Source of the DNA: Chitinophagales bacterium
GTDB lineage: Bacteria; Bacteroidota; Bacteroidia; Chitinophagales; UBA10324
Direction of reading: 5' to 3'
Length of the DNA: 64,000 nucleotides
Assembly (NCBI GenBank): GCA_013816805.1
Contig: JACDDS010000007.1
Coordinates: forward strand, 62,001-126,000
Shown here: positions 1 to 7,439 of the stretch, piece by piece
Layout: every line of letters starts with the position of its first letter
Position numbering within the stretch: position 1 is the first letter of the stretch
Notes under the pieces: generated by a model
Told to the model about the DNA's origin: nothing
The model's database searches: none
Seen by the model: only the letters and a program-made list of their open reading frames with translations
Position numbers and translations under genes: made by a program

Positions 1-1
1 G

Positions 2-298
2 ATGAACAGAGCACCTTATTATGTTTTTGTCAATGAAAGTAAATCCGGCAATAATGAGCTGGGCAATTCCAACAAAAATACAAATGTGATGGGATGGTTA
101 TCCATTGCATCTCTTGTTGGTGAAGAGCTATTACGTATAACCGGGCGTGGTGAATTGATAAAAAACAGTGAAGCCAGGGATGAAACTATGCAAATCAAAA
201 CTAAAAACCCTGTTGCAGTAAGTGTCGATACAGAGAAATTTTCTTTCTACCATAAATTTTTCAAAAAGAGAAATAAACGATCAACATCAACTCATTAA
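2..298 (+). CDS. Unrecognised protein, probably the C-terminal part of a gene cut by the window edge
   Basis: An open frame enters from the window edge and stops at 298, giving at least 98 residues. The first in-frame ATG is at base 2, so it cannot be told whether this is a true start or an internal Met. The visible part is polar and Asn-rich at first, has a short moderately hydrophobic stretch near residues 31-46, and ends in a strongly basic tail (KFFKKRNKR). It ends 10 bases before the next gene, a secreted coiled-coil protein on the same strand, so the two may be co-transcribed. I do not recognise a family; a membrane-linked or anti-sigma-type protein is only a guess from position. Confidence 0.4.
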   Translation: MNRAPYYVFVNESKSGNNELGNSNKNTNVMGWLSIASLVGEELLRITGRGELIKNSEARDETMQIKTKNPVAVSVDTEKFSFYHKFFKKRNKRSTSTH

Positions 299-308
299 AA
301 ACTTAACT

Positions 309-866
309 ATGAAAAAGGCCTTTATATACTTATTGTTCATGTTGCTACCGGGTTTGGTTTTTTGTCAGAAACCGGCAACTACGCTGTCGCAAAAACAGTT
401 TGATCAATTGCAGAAAGACCTGCAAAGTATGCAGGAGCAGCTTCAAAATCAATTAAAGTCTCTGCAGGAATCCATATCATTTCTAAGCAGGCAATTAAAA
501 GAAAGGGATTTCAATATTCCCGGGAGCAAATTTCACGCACGGATACTACCTGACGGCAGGAGTTATCTTTTCTCCCCGGACGACCAGGCTGATGAAGGCA
601 ACTTTTTTATACCAAAACGGGAGGATCTTGAAAAATGGAAAGATGCAATTAAGGATTTTGAGATACCTCAGTGGGATTTGAGACAATGGAAAGAAGAATC
701 TCCTGATTTTTTCAGAGTGCCCCCGCCTAACCACCATTATGATTTTAACATACCTAAAATATTTCCGCCACCCCCTCCGCCTGCTCAGGAATTTAAAAGG
801 CACCGGCGTGGCTCCGATGATTGGAAACATGGACTTCCATTTTATGACTGGTTCAATAAAAGCTGA
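309..866 (+). CDS. Secreted coiled-coil protein of unknown function
   Basis: 185 residues starting at the ATG at 309. An earlier in-frame ATG at 222 overlaps the upstream gene and would bury the signal peptide, so it is rejected. Residues 1-19 form a typical signal peptide (basic MKK, hydrophobic core, then Cys-Gln). A Gln-rich coiled coil follows at about residues 28-64 (QKQFDQLQKDLQSMQEQL). The remainder is rich in aromatic, charged and Pro residues, with a run of six prolines near residue 157. The next gene begins with the same plan (signal peptide, then a Gln-rich coiled coil), which suggests related architecture. It probably acts in the periplasm or at the cell surface. No family is recognised. 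Confidence 0.6.
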   Translation: MKKAFIYLLFMLLPGLVFCQKPATTLSQKQFDQLQKDLQSMQEQLQNQLKSLQESISFLSRQLKERDFNIPGSKFHARILPDGRSYLFSPDDQADEGNFFIPKREDLEKWKDAIKDFEIPQWDLRQWKEESPDFFRVPPPNHHYDFNIPKIFPPPPPPAQEFKRHRRGSDDWKHGLPFYDWFNKS

Positions 867-929
867 AAAGTTTTAACCCATATTTAAGATTATTTATTCA
901 CCCTCTTTACATTATTTAACAATCAATAA

Positions 930-2021
930 ATGTATCTCATGAAAAGTGTTTTATTAACAGCCTGGATGTTTTTGTTACTTCCTGCAGTGGGATTTTCTCA
1001 GCAGGTATGGACCCCGGAGCAACAGCAGCAATTCCAGCAGGAAATGGAGCAATGGAAAGTGCAGTTTCAACAGCAAATGCTTCAGCTCCAGGATCAGCTT
1101 GCAAAAATGAAGGAAGAATTAAAGGACCAAAATCGAGACAGTGGTAGCGACTTTGATATACAATTTGAAGTGCCCCCAATGCCACCTATGCCCCCGGGTT
1201 CTACTGGCGATCAGAATGAAGAAGACACCACTTCTTTTTTAATGCCGGATATGGATAATGAAAATAACGATTCAACAGAAGTAAAGGTGGGAAGATGGAA
1301 TATTATTGTGCGCGATAATCATAACAAGGATGAACAGCACGTGAATATTTATAAAGATAAAACTGATTGTACTGATAATGAAGAATCTCATCATCTTAAA
1401 AATATTGAAACAAAATACCTGTTGCTTGATGTAGGATTAAATAATTACTCCGGGCGAAATGGTGTTTCAAATTTAACTGCAAATTATTCACCTCTCAAAG
1501 TAAATACTGGCAAATCCTGGGTAGTTGATGTTCATTTAATAAATCAGAAAATTAACCTGATCAGCTATCATCTCTGGTTGAGCTATGGAATTTTCTTCGA
1601 ATTTAACAGCTACAAGTTTAATGACCTTACTAATGTGCTGGTGCCGAGAGTGGATTCTGTAGTATTTGTAAGCAGTGAGCAGCCATTGAAAAAGAATAAA
1701 TTATCGCCAACCTATGTCGGTATTCCTGTAATGCTGCGGCTTGAAACTAATCCGGACGATATAAATAAATCATTCCACATCAGTGCAGGAGGTTTTGGTG
1801 AATATTTGCTGGGGGCCCATACAAAAACAAAAACGACCTCAGGTGATAAGAATAAGCAACACGATGATTTCAATTTAAATGATTTCCGTTATGGAATTAC
1901 CGGCAGAATCGGTTATGGCTGGTTTAATTTATATACTAATGTGAGCTTATCTACTTTATTTGCAAAAGATGTTGCTCCGGAAGCATACCCATGGTCGGTG
2001 GGTCTTGCCTTCGAATTTTAA
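930..2021 (+). CDS. Secreted coiled-coil protein with a C-terminal outer-membrane-barrel-like domain
   Basis: 363 residues; ATG at 930, with a second possible ATG at 939 (MKSVLL). A signal peptide covers about residues 4-24, ending FSQQ. Residues 28-70 are a Gln-rich coiled coil like that of the preceding gene. A Pro/Met-rich and acidic linker follows to about residue 110. From about residue 160 to the end there are alternating hydrophobic strands with Gly and aromatic residues, finishing in SVGLAFEF. That aromatic C-terminus is usual for an outer-membrane beta-barrel recognised by BAM. The barrel part resembles the PorT/OMP_b-brl family in style, but membership is an inference. A strong hairpin follows the gene. 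Confidence 0.6.
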   Translation: MYLMKSVLLTAWMFLLLPAVGFSQQVWTPEQQQQFQQEMEQWKVQFQQQMLQLQDQLAKMKEELKDQNRDSGSDFDIQFEVPPMPPMPPGSTGDQNEEDTTSFLMPDMDNENNDSTEVKVGRWNIIVRDNHNKDEQHVNIYKDKTDCTDNEESHHLKNIETKYLLLDVGLNNYSGRNGVSNLTANYSPLKVNTGKSWVVDVHLINQKINLISYHLWLSYGIFFEFNSYKFNDLTNVLVPRVDSVVFVSSEQPLKKNKLSPTYVGIPVMLRLETNPDDINKSFHISAGGFGEYLLGAHTKTKTTSGDKNKQHDDFNLNDFRYGITGRIGYGWFNLYTNVSLSTLFAKDVAPEAYPWSVGLAFEF

Positions 2022-2033
2022 ACAGGAATAGGC

Positions 2034-2069
2034 AATAATAAATCCGCACTCCTCCGCGGATTTATTATT
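2034..2069. terminator. Bidirectional hairpin terminator
   Basis: A perfect 14-bp stem (AATAATAAATCCGC at 2034-2047 with its reverse complement at 2056-2069) closes an 8-base loop. It lies between convergent genes ending at 2021 and 2100. The A/T-rich outer stem gives a T-rich tail in both directions, so it can end transcription of both. Confidence 0.75.
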
Positions 2070-2099
2070 AAAGTCCTGCCGGTAATCTTTAAATGGCTA

Positions 2100-3395
2100 T
2101 TACTTATTAAAAGAATCAGTTGCTTTATAAGCAATCACCTGGTCATATCTTGCGCCAAACGGACGGTAGTAAACGAAAACCTGGTAAGTATTTTGGGTTT
2201 CATATGAATTGCCTTCTATTAAATCTGTTTCGGCATTTCCATTATTATCAGAATATATGTATTCATACTCGTAATAACCTTGCTTTAAATAGGCCTTAGC
2301 TTCGTAAGCAAATAGTTTTGGATTCCACTGCATTTGAAAATCAGGTAATAGCTGCCAATCCGTAAACTTTCCGAACAGGTAAATTTTACCTTCTTTTACG
2401 GGATAGTCAAATGGCAGTGTGAAGTACACCCATACATAATCTGCCTGTAAAGCTTCTTCAGGATAATCCTGTGTAGCAGGAAGAAATTTGCCATCTATAT
2501 CCCGTCTGAAAAAATAAGGGGTCCCCGCCCTCACCTCATCAGAAAAAAGTAAAATATCCGTGACATCATTACTTGTCTTTATTTCTTTCACATGCTCCGT
2601 TCGATATCGAATAGTACGCGTATCAAAATTCCGGAATTCTTTTCCCGCTTCAAAAGCATTCTCCATTTCATAGTTATAATCCAGTTGATTGGAACGTTGA
2701 AAGAGCGGGGATAAATTGGAGATGGCATTATCCCATCTGAAATTTTGCATCAGAAGGACATGAATGTCATTTTGTGGATTTGAAATTGACATTCCACTAT
2801 AGTTAAGCGAAAAATCTACTTCCTGGTGTGTCCGTGAATATTTAGCACTCAAAGGCTGATGTACATCTGTGATTACCTGCAAATTACTTTCAAATACTAT
2901 AAATCGCCTTGTTAAAACCACTTTGCCCGGATCGTTATCTGCGTATACCTTAAGAACATAATTTCCCGATTTTGTTATCCTGATGTCTGCATTCGGGAAT
3001 TGCAAATCATAGTGAGTAAAATGCTGATAGGTATTGAATGAAAAACTGAATGTAATAATTTCCTGCTGCTGGAATCCTTCCAAATAACCGAAAGGATTAA
3101 GGTCTGATGGTGTCCAGTCGTAGTTGCATAATATCAGGGTGTAGAAATAATTTTTTTTATCACCTTCCAAATCATCGAAAGCAAGATGTAGTTGTGAAGG
3201 CCCATTAAGAGGGATAACGGCATCTGAAAGAGGAAGAGGATTCACATATAGTTGTACTGTACGAACTGAAGCAGTAAATATTTGATCCCTAAAAACAGCA
3301 GGATCATTGGCTAATGCTGAATTAGCATTAAAGAGCAAAATCAAAACAATAGCCAGATTATTCCTGCTTTGCATGAAAAAAAATGAATAATTCAT
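2100..3395 (-). CDS. Type IX secretion system plug protein (DUF5103 family)
   Basis: 431 residues from the ATG at 3395; an in-frame ATG at 3374 (MQSRNN) gives a cleaner signal peptide ending NSALA and may be the real start. The sequence matches the DUF5103 / T9SS plug family: the N-terminal part contains LHLAFDDLEGD, YFYTLILCNYDW and PFGYLEGF-type blocks, and the C-terminal part contains VYFTLPFDYPV and GYYEYEYIY. In Flavobacterium the Plug protein occludes the periplasmic face of the SprA translocon when it is not engaged. No other T9SS gene is in this window, so the system itself is inferred. The gene stands alone, convergent with its left neighbour across a bidirectional terminator. Confidence 0.85.
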   Translation of the reverse strand: MNYSFFFMQSRNNLAIVLILLFNANSALANDPAVFRDQIFTASVRTVQLYVNPLPLSDAVIPLNGPSQLHLAFDDLEGDKKNYFYTLILCNYDWTPSDLNPFGYLEGFQQQEIITFSFSFNTYQHFTHYDLQFPNADIRITKSGNYVLKVYADNDPGKVVLTRRFIVFESNLQVITDVHQPLSAKYSRTHQEVDFSLNYSGMSISNPQNDIHVLLMQNFRWDNAISNLSPLFQRSNQLDYNYEMENAFEAGKEFRNFDTRTIRYRTEHVKEIKTSNDVTDILLFSDEVRAGTPYFFRRDIDGKFLPATQDYPEEALQADYVWVYFTLPFDYPVKEGKIYLFGKFTDWQLLPDFQMQWNPKLFAYEAKAYLKQGYYEYEYIYSDNNGNAETDLIEGNSYETQNTYQVFVYYRPFGARYDQVIAYKATDSFNK

Positions 3396-3534
3396 TACGT
3401 TTGCCGGTTAAAATTTTCTGTAACGGGAATATTATTGTTTAATAAAGGGTGAATTCTTGATAGAAATGATAAAAAAACTATATCAATTTCGTTCAGTCAG
3501 ATAGATTTTCTTTATTTTCTCAAAGATTATAAAT

Positions 3535-3951
3535 ATGACTAAAAATTTCAGCTTATCATCCCTTGAACGATTGCCTGACCTAGCTTCTGAAATTTTTTTA
3601 TTTTGTCCGAATAAAAAAATCTTTGCTTTATCAGGAGAAATGGGATCCGGTAAAACTACACTTATCGGCGCTCTTTGCAGGATGCTGGGAGTGAAGGATA
3701 GGGTTACCAGCCCCACTTTTCCAATTGTTAACGAATATTATGCTACGGGACGCATTTCCCACATTGATTTGTACAGATTAAATAGTATTTCTGAGGTATT
3801 AAATATTGGGATAGAAGAGTATCTTGCGGGGAATGAGTATTGCTTTATTGAATGGCCGCAGTTGATTAAAATATTGTTGCCCTCAGACACTGTTTTCATA
3901 AAAATTGAATGTGATAAAGAAAAAAGAAAGATCACTATAACGAGTTCATGA
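3535..3951 (+). CDS. tsaE: tRNA threonylcarbamoyladenosine biosynthesis ATPase TsaE
   Basis: 138 residues, normal for TsaE. A Walker A motif GEMGSGKTT lies at residues 34-42, followed by the family block TSPTFPIVNEY at about 61-71, HIDLYRL near 80, and the Walker B-like region FIEWPQ near 105. TsaE is the ATPase that works with TsaB and TsaD to attach threonylcarbamoyl to A37 of ANN-decoding tRNAs. Its stop overlaps the start of the alanine dehydrogenase gene by 4 bases (ATGA), so the two are translationally coupled; this pairing is common in Bacteroidota. Confidence 0.93.
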   Translation: MTKNFSLSSLERLPDLASEIFLFCPNKKIFALSGEMGSGKTTLIGALCRMLGVKDRVTSPTFPIVNEYYATGRISHIDLYRLNSISEVLNIGIEEYLAGNEYCFIEWPQLIKILLPSDTVFIKIECDKEKRKITITSS

Positions 3952-5177
3952 GCGGGGAACGAAAAGTAAAATTATCTGAAGAGTTAAAGACAAGCCTGGG
4001 GCTTACACCAAAGGAATCTGTGCTGGAGGTTGCCCGCAGCAGCGAGAAATTATTTATTGGCATACCTAAAGAAAAATTTTTCCAGGAAAACCGGGTAGCC
4101 TTGACACCGGGGGCCATTTCCATATTAATTGGTAACGGACACCGCGTATTAGTTGAAACAAAAGCGGGTGAAGGGGCACGTATTTCAGATTCGGATTACT
4201 CCGAAGCAGGTGCAGAAATTGGATATAATACTAAGGATGTATTTCGGGCCAGCCTTATTTTGAAAGTAGCCCCTCCTTCTGCACAGGAGATTCATTTTTT
4301 GCATGCGCACCAAATCATTATATCCCCTTTACATCTCCCAACACTTTCCAGGGAATATATTGAATCATTGCTTCGGAAAAAGGTGACTGCCCTTGCCTAT
4401 GAATACATAAGAGATGAAGCAGATACATTTCCACTGGTCTCTTCAATGAGTGAAATTGCAGGCAGCACAGCTATACATATCGCAGCTGAATTATTAAGTG
4501 ATATGCACCATGGCAAAGGAATTTTACTCGGTGGCATTGCAGGGGTTCCTCCTGCCCGTGTGGTAATACTTGGTGCAGGGACAGTAGGTGAAAACGCCGC
4601 CAGAACAGCTCTTGCATTGGGTGCCGAAGTGAAGATTTTTGATAACTCCATCTATAAATTAAGACGCCTCCAGCGAAATATAGGGGCGCGGGTCTTTACC
4701 TCAATAATAAGGCAGGATGTACTGGCCAAGGCGCTAAGCAAAACAGACGTAGCGGTGGGAGCGGTGCATAGTAAATCGGGTCGGACTTCCGTCCTGGTTA
4801 CAGAAGAAATGGTATCAAAAATGAAACCCGGATCAGTAATTATTGATGTTAGCATAGACCAGGGAGGATGTTTTGAGACCTCTGAAATAACCACACATGA
4901 TAATCCGATTTTTAAAAAATATGACATAATTCATTATTGTGTTCCAAATATTCCCTCACGGGTTCCACGGACTGCCTCTCAGGCAATCAGCAATGTCCTC
5001 ACGCCCACATTACTGGAAGCCGGTAGATTGGGTGGATTTGAAAAGTTGATGCATGTCCATAACCATATCCGCAATGGAGTTTATATATTCAAGGGGACAC
5101 TGACCAACCGTCACATAAGTGAAAAGTTTGATATGAAATATACAGACCTGAATCTTCTGTTTACTGCAGGAATGTAA
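3948..5177 (+). CDS. ald: Alanine dehydrogenase
   Basis: 409 residues, a little longer than the ~370 of classical Ald because of an N-terminal extension of about 35 residues, as seen in other Bacteroidota copies. It catalyses reversible NAD-dependent deamination of L-alanine to pyruvate and ammonia. The catalytic N-terminal domain contains GIPKEKFFQENRVALTP. The NAD-binding Rossmann fold lies at about residues 195-235 with GAGTVGENAA near 208, followed by a late block VDVSIDQGGCFETS and VPNIPSRVPRTAS. The start ATG overlaps the tsaE stop. The adjacent regulator gene starts 221 bases downstream and is not obviously part of the operon. Confidence 0.93.
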   Translation: MSGERKVKLSEELKTSLGLTPKESVLEVARSSEKLFIGIPKEKFFQENRVALTPGAISILIGNGHRVLVETKAGEGARISDSDYSEAGAEIGYNTKDVFRASLILKVAPPSAQEIHFLHAHQIIISPLHLPTLSREYIESLLRKKVTALAYEYIRDEADTFPLVSSMSEIAGSTAIHIAAELLSDMHHGKGILLGGIAGVPPARVVILGAGTVGENAARTALALGAEVKIFDNSIYKLRRLQRNIGARVFTSIIRQDVLAKALSKTDVAVGAVHSKSGRTSVLVTEEMVSKMKPGSVIIDVSIDQGGCFETSEITTHDNPIFKKYDIIHYCVPNIPSRVPRTASQAISNVLTPTLLEAGRLGGFEKLMHVHNHIRNGVYIFKGTLTNRHISEKFDMKYTDLNLLFTAGM

Positions 5178-5398
5178 ATCCCGGATACTTTAATTAAACT
5201 CATGGCCGGCAGTATTCATTTCGGGACTACTCTTACATTCCTCCTTATGTTTTTGCTGTATGTGAACTCAAAATCCTTAATAATAAACAAAGTATCACTC
5301 TGATTGTTAATTTAGTAAGGAAAGCATTTCCCGTTATTATAGCTGTTACTGATTCCAGTTCTGGTTAGTAATTAAAATCTTTTAGCTGAAAGTATATT

Positions 5399-6292
5399 AT
5401 GGCGAAATATCTGATCAAAGATTTAGAAGCCCTTTCAGGAATTAAGGCACATACCATTCGGATTTGGGAGCAGCGTTACGGAATTCTCAGGCCACTGAGA
5501 ACAGAAACAAATATCCGTCAATACAATGATGATGAGCTCCGGCTTTTGCTAAATATTTCTTTTCTGAATCGCAATGGGTTTAAAATTTCCAGACTGACCC
5601 AAATGAGCGTTGCAGAAATGGAAGAAAAAGTTAAAAACATCTCTTATACTGACTTTGAATACCATAATCAAATGGATGCTCTGGTGCTGGCCATGGTGCA
5701 GATGAATGAGTTCAAATTCGAGAAAATAGTCAATCTTAATATTGTTGAATTAGGCTTTGAAATCACCTTTGAAAGGATTCTATTCCCTCTTATGCGCAAA
5801 ATAGGAGTAATGTGGCAGATAAACACAGTCAATCCTTCGCATGAACATTTTATCTCAAACCTCATTCGTCAGAAACTTATTTCAGCGATTGATCGTACGG
5901 ATCCTGTACACCAGGCGGTATCGAAAGCTCTTTTATTTCTACCTGAAGGAGAACTACATGAATTGAGCTTATTATATCTGCATTTTATATTAAAAAAAAG
6001 GTCTGTACATGTACTGTATTTAGGTCAGAATGTCCCTATAGAGGACTTAGTGAGAAGTTGTTCACTTTTTAAACCGAATTTCATGTTTGGTATTTTCACT
6101 TCTTCTCCTTATGAGGAAAAAATTCCCTCATACCTTTCGAAATTATCAAAAGCTTTTCCAAAATGTAAAATATATTTATCCGGCTTTCGCATGGTATACT
6201 ATAAAAAAAACTTACCTGCCAATATTAAAATCTTTAAGGAAATTTCTGAGATAAAGGACTTCCACTATAAGGCCGAAGATAGCGCCCTATGA
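5399..6292 (+). CDS. MerR-family regulator with a C-terminal cobalamin-binding-like (CarH/LitR-type) domain
   Basis: 297 residues. Residues 1-70 are a MerR winged helix (LEALSGIKAHTIRIWEQRYG). Residues ~85-165 match the helical cap of B12-dependent photoreceptors and contain the W-x9-EH signature (W139, E149, H150). Residues ~175-290 form a Rossmann-like B12-binding domain with E185-x-H187; in CarH this E-x-H histidine is the lower axial cobalamin ligand. Two deviations are visible: the residue after the signature Trp is Gln, where Thermus CarH has the upper-ligand His, and the Gly three residues after H187 is Ser. A light- or B12-sensing repressor is therefore plausible but not proven. It sits just upstream of an ECF sigma factor, a pairing known from carotenoid loci of Bacteroidota. 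Confidence 0.85.
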   Translation: MAKYLIKDLEALSGIKAHTIRIWEQRYGILRPLRTETNIRQYNDDELRLLLNISFLNRNGFKISRLTQMSVAEMEEKVKNISYTDFEYHNQMDALVLAMVQMNEFKFEKIVNLNIVELGFEITFERILFPLMRKIGVMWQINTVNPSHEHFISNLIRQKLISAIDRTDPVHQAVSKALLFLPEGELHELSLLYLHFILKKRSVHVLYLGQNVPIEDLVRSCSLFKPNFMFGIFTSSPYEEKIPSYLSKLSKAFPKCKIYLSGFRMVYYKKNLPANIKIFKEISEIKDFHYKAEDSAL

Positions 6293-6421
6293 GCACATCA
6301 GGATGAAAATGTGTTGATAGTATATATACAATTTATTACACAAAACTTTTTAATCAGAATAATGCTGGTAAATAAGATTTCAGTAAGAGTACTGCTTAAA
6401 TAAATGGATTAAATATTTTAA

Positions 6422-6469
6422 TTTTGTTTACTATTCATTTGGAATCATTAAACAAAACATATTTCTTTG
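6422..6469 (+). promoter_or_regulatory. Inverted repeat overlapping a sigma-factor promoter (candidate operator)
   Basis: TTTTGTTTA at 6422-6430 is repeated in perfect inverted form (TAAACAAAA) at 6449-6457 with an 18-base spacer. Within it lies a Bacteroidota-type promoter: TTTG at 6438-6441 and TTTCTTTG at 6462-6469 (one mismatch to TAnnTTTG), with 20 bases between TTG and the -7 element. The right arm falls between the two promoter elements, where a bound dimer would block or remodel RNA polymerase. The sigma gene starts 28 bases downstream. Binding by the adjacent MerR/CarH-like protein is an inference. Confidence 0.5.
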
Positions 6470-6497
6470 TACTCTATTTAAAACTTAAGCAAATCCA

Positions 6498-6998
6498 ATG
6501 TCTACAATAGAATTTAACAAGCAAGTGGTTCTTTTTTCTAATTCACTAAATTCATTTGCTTATACACTTACAAAGAACATAGAAGATTCGAAAGATCTTA
6601 TTCAGGAAACTATTTACCGTGCTTTGGTTAATAAAGATAAATTCATGGACAATACAAATCTTAAAGCGTGGATGTATACCATAATGAGAAATATTTTTAT
6701 CAATAATTACAGACGCGCTTCTAAAAGAACAATTGTAAATGATGAGTCTGAAAGCCAGTTTGTTATAAATATGCATGCCGGAACAGCCTATAATTCCGGT
6801 GAATCAAAACTGATATTCAGAGAGATGGATGATGCTTTACATGCAATTAATGATGAATTGCGTATTCCTTTTATGATGCACCATGAAGGATATAAGTATC
6901 ATGAAATTGCTGAATATCTCAATATCCCTTTAGGCACTGTAAAAAGCAGGATCTTTTTTGCAAGGCGTGAATTAAAGCAAAGAGTTCAGAAATACTAA
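6498..6998 (+). CDS. ECF-family RNA polymerase sigma factor
   Basis: 166 residues with the two domains of an extracytoplasmic-function sigma factor. Region 2 lies at about residues 10-75, with DSKDLIQETIYRALVN and LKAWMYTIMRNIFINNYRR. Region 4 lies at about residues 110-162, with the helix-turn-helix MHHEGYKYHEIAEYLNIPLGTVKSRIFFARREL. No anti-sigma gene follows. The upstream neighbour is a CarH/LitR-like regulator, and in several Bacteroidota such a MerR-ECF pair controls light-induced carotenoid genes. No carotenoid gene is present here, so its regulon is unknown. Its promoter carries an inverted repeat. Confidence 0.92.
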   Translation: MSTIEFNKQVVLFSNSLNSFAYTLTKNIEDSKDLIQETIYRALVNKDKFMDNTNLKAWMYTIMRNIFINNYRRASKRTIVNDESESQFVINMHAGTAYNSGESKLIFREMDDALHAINDELRIPFMMHHEGYKYHEIAEYLNIPLGTVKSRIFFARRELKQRVQKY

Positions 6999-7084
6999 TT
7001 AAGTGCGAGTGTTACAATAATCATCTGCTGCTTTGATTGTTGAAGTAATATCTTTCGCCTATAACTATTTCTGTGAATTTTTTA

Positions 7085-7371
7085 ATGTTATTGGCTCTTG
7101 CAGTTACTCCGCGAGTGCCCGCCCATGCAGTTGTTGCAGTAATTTTGGGTTATTATATTGGTTTGGCAAAGTTTGAACGTAATTCCATTTTACTTTTGTT
7201 TACGGGGCCGATATTTGCAATAATTATGCATGGTATTTATGATTCTGTTTAATGGTTCACAATATATCCATGATGGCATCCGGTGCTCTTGTATCTATCA
7301 TTTTTGGAATTCAATTCTCATTCAAAGCTATTCGTATTCACCAGGAACATTCACTTTTCAGAATCAGGTAA
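7085..7371 (+). pseudogene. Remnant of a PrsW-type intramembrane protease
   Basis: From 7085 one frame encodes about 55 residues including VPAHAVVAVILGYYIGLAKF and MHGIYD, both characteristic of PrsW-family membrane proteases. That frame stops at 7250-7252. A different frame then continues the family to a stop at 7369-7371, ending with KAIRIHQEH, the usual PrsW C-terminal block. The frame change falls at about 7240-7250. The N-terminal half, including the expected Glu-Glu motif, is missing: the frame upstream is closed by a stop at 7046-7048. The gene is therefore both truncated and frameshifted. PrsW cleaves the anti-sigma factor RsiW in Bacillus, so its position next to an ECF sigma gene is suggestive. 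Confidence 0.7.
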
Positions 7372-7439
7372 GGCATAAAAACTTTACTATATTCTTTTTT
7401 ATTTGAAAGGCAGAATAAAAATGGTATAAAATGAAAAGG

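Noticed and set aside
222-308. N-terminal extension of the 309 gene from an ATG at 222
   Set aside because: It overlaps the preceding frame and would place a polar stretch before an evident signal peptide.
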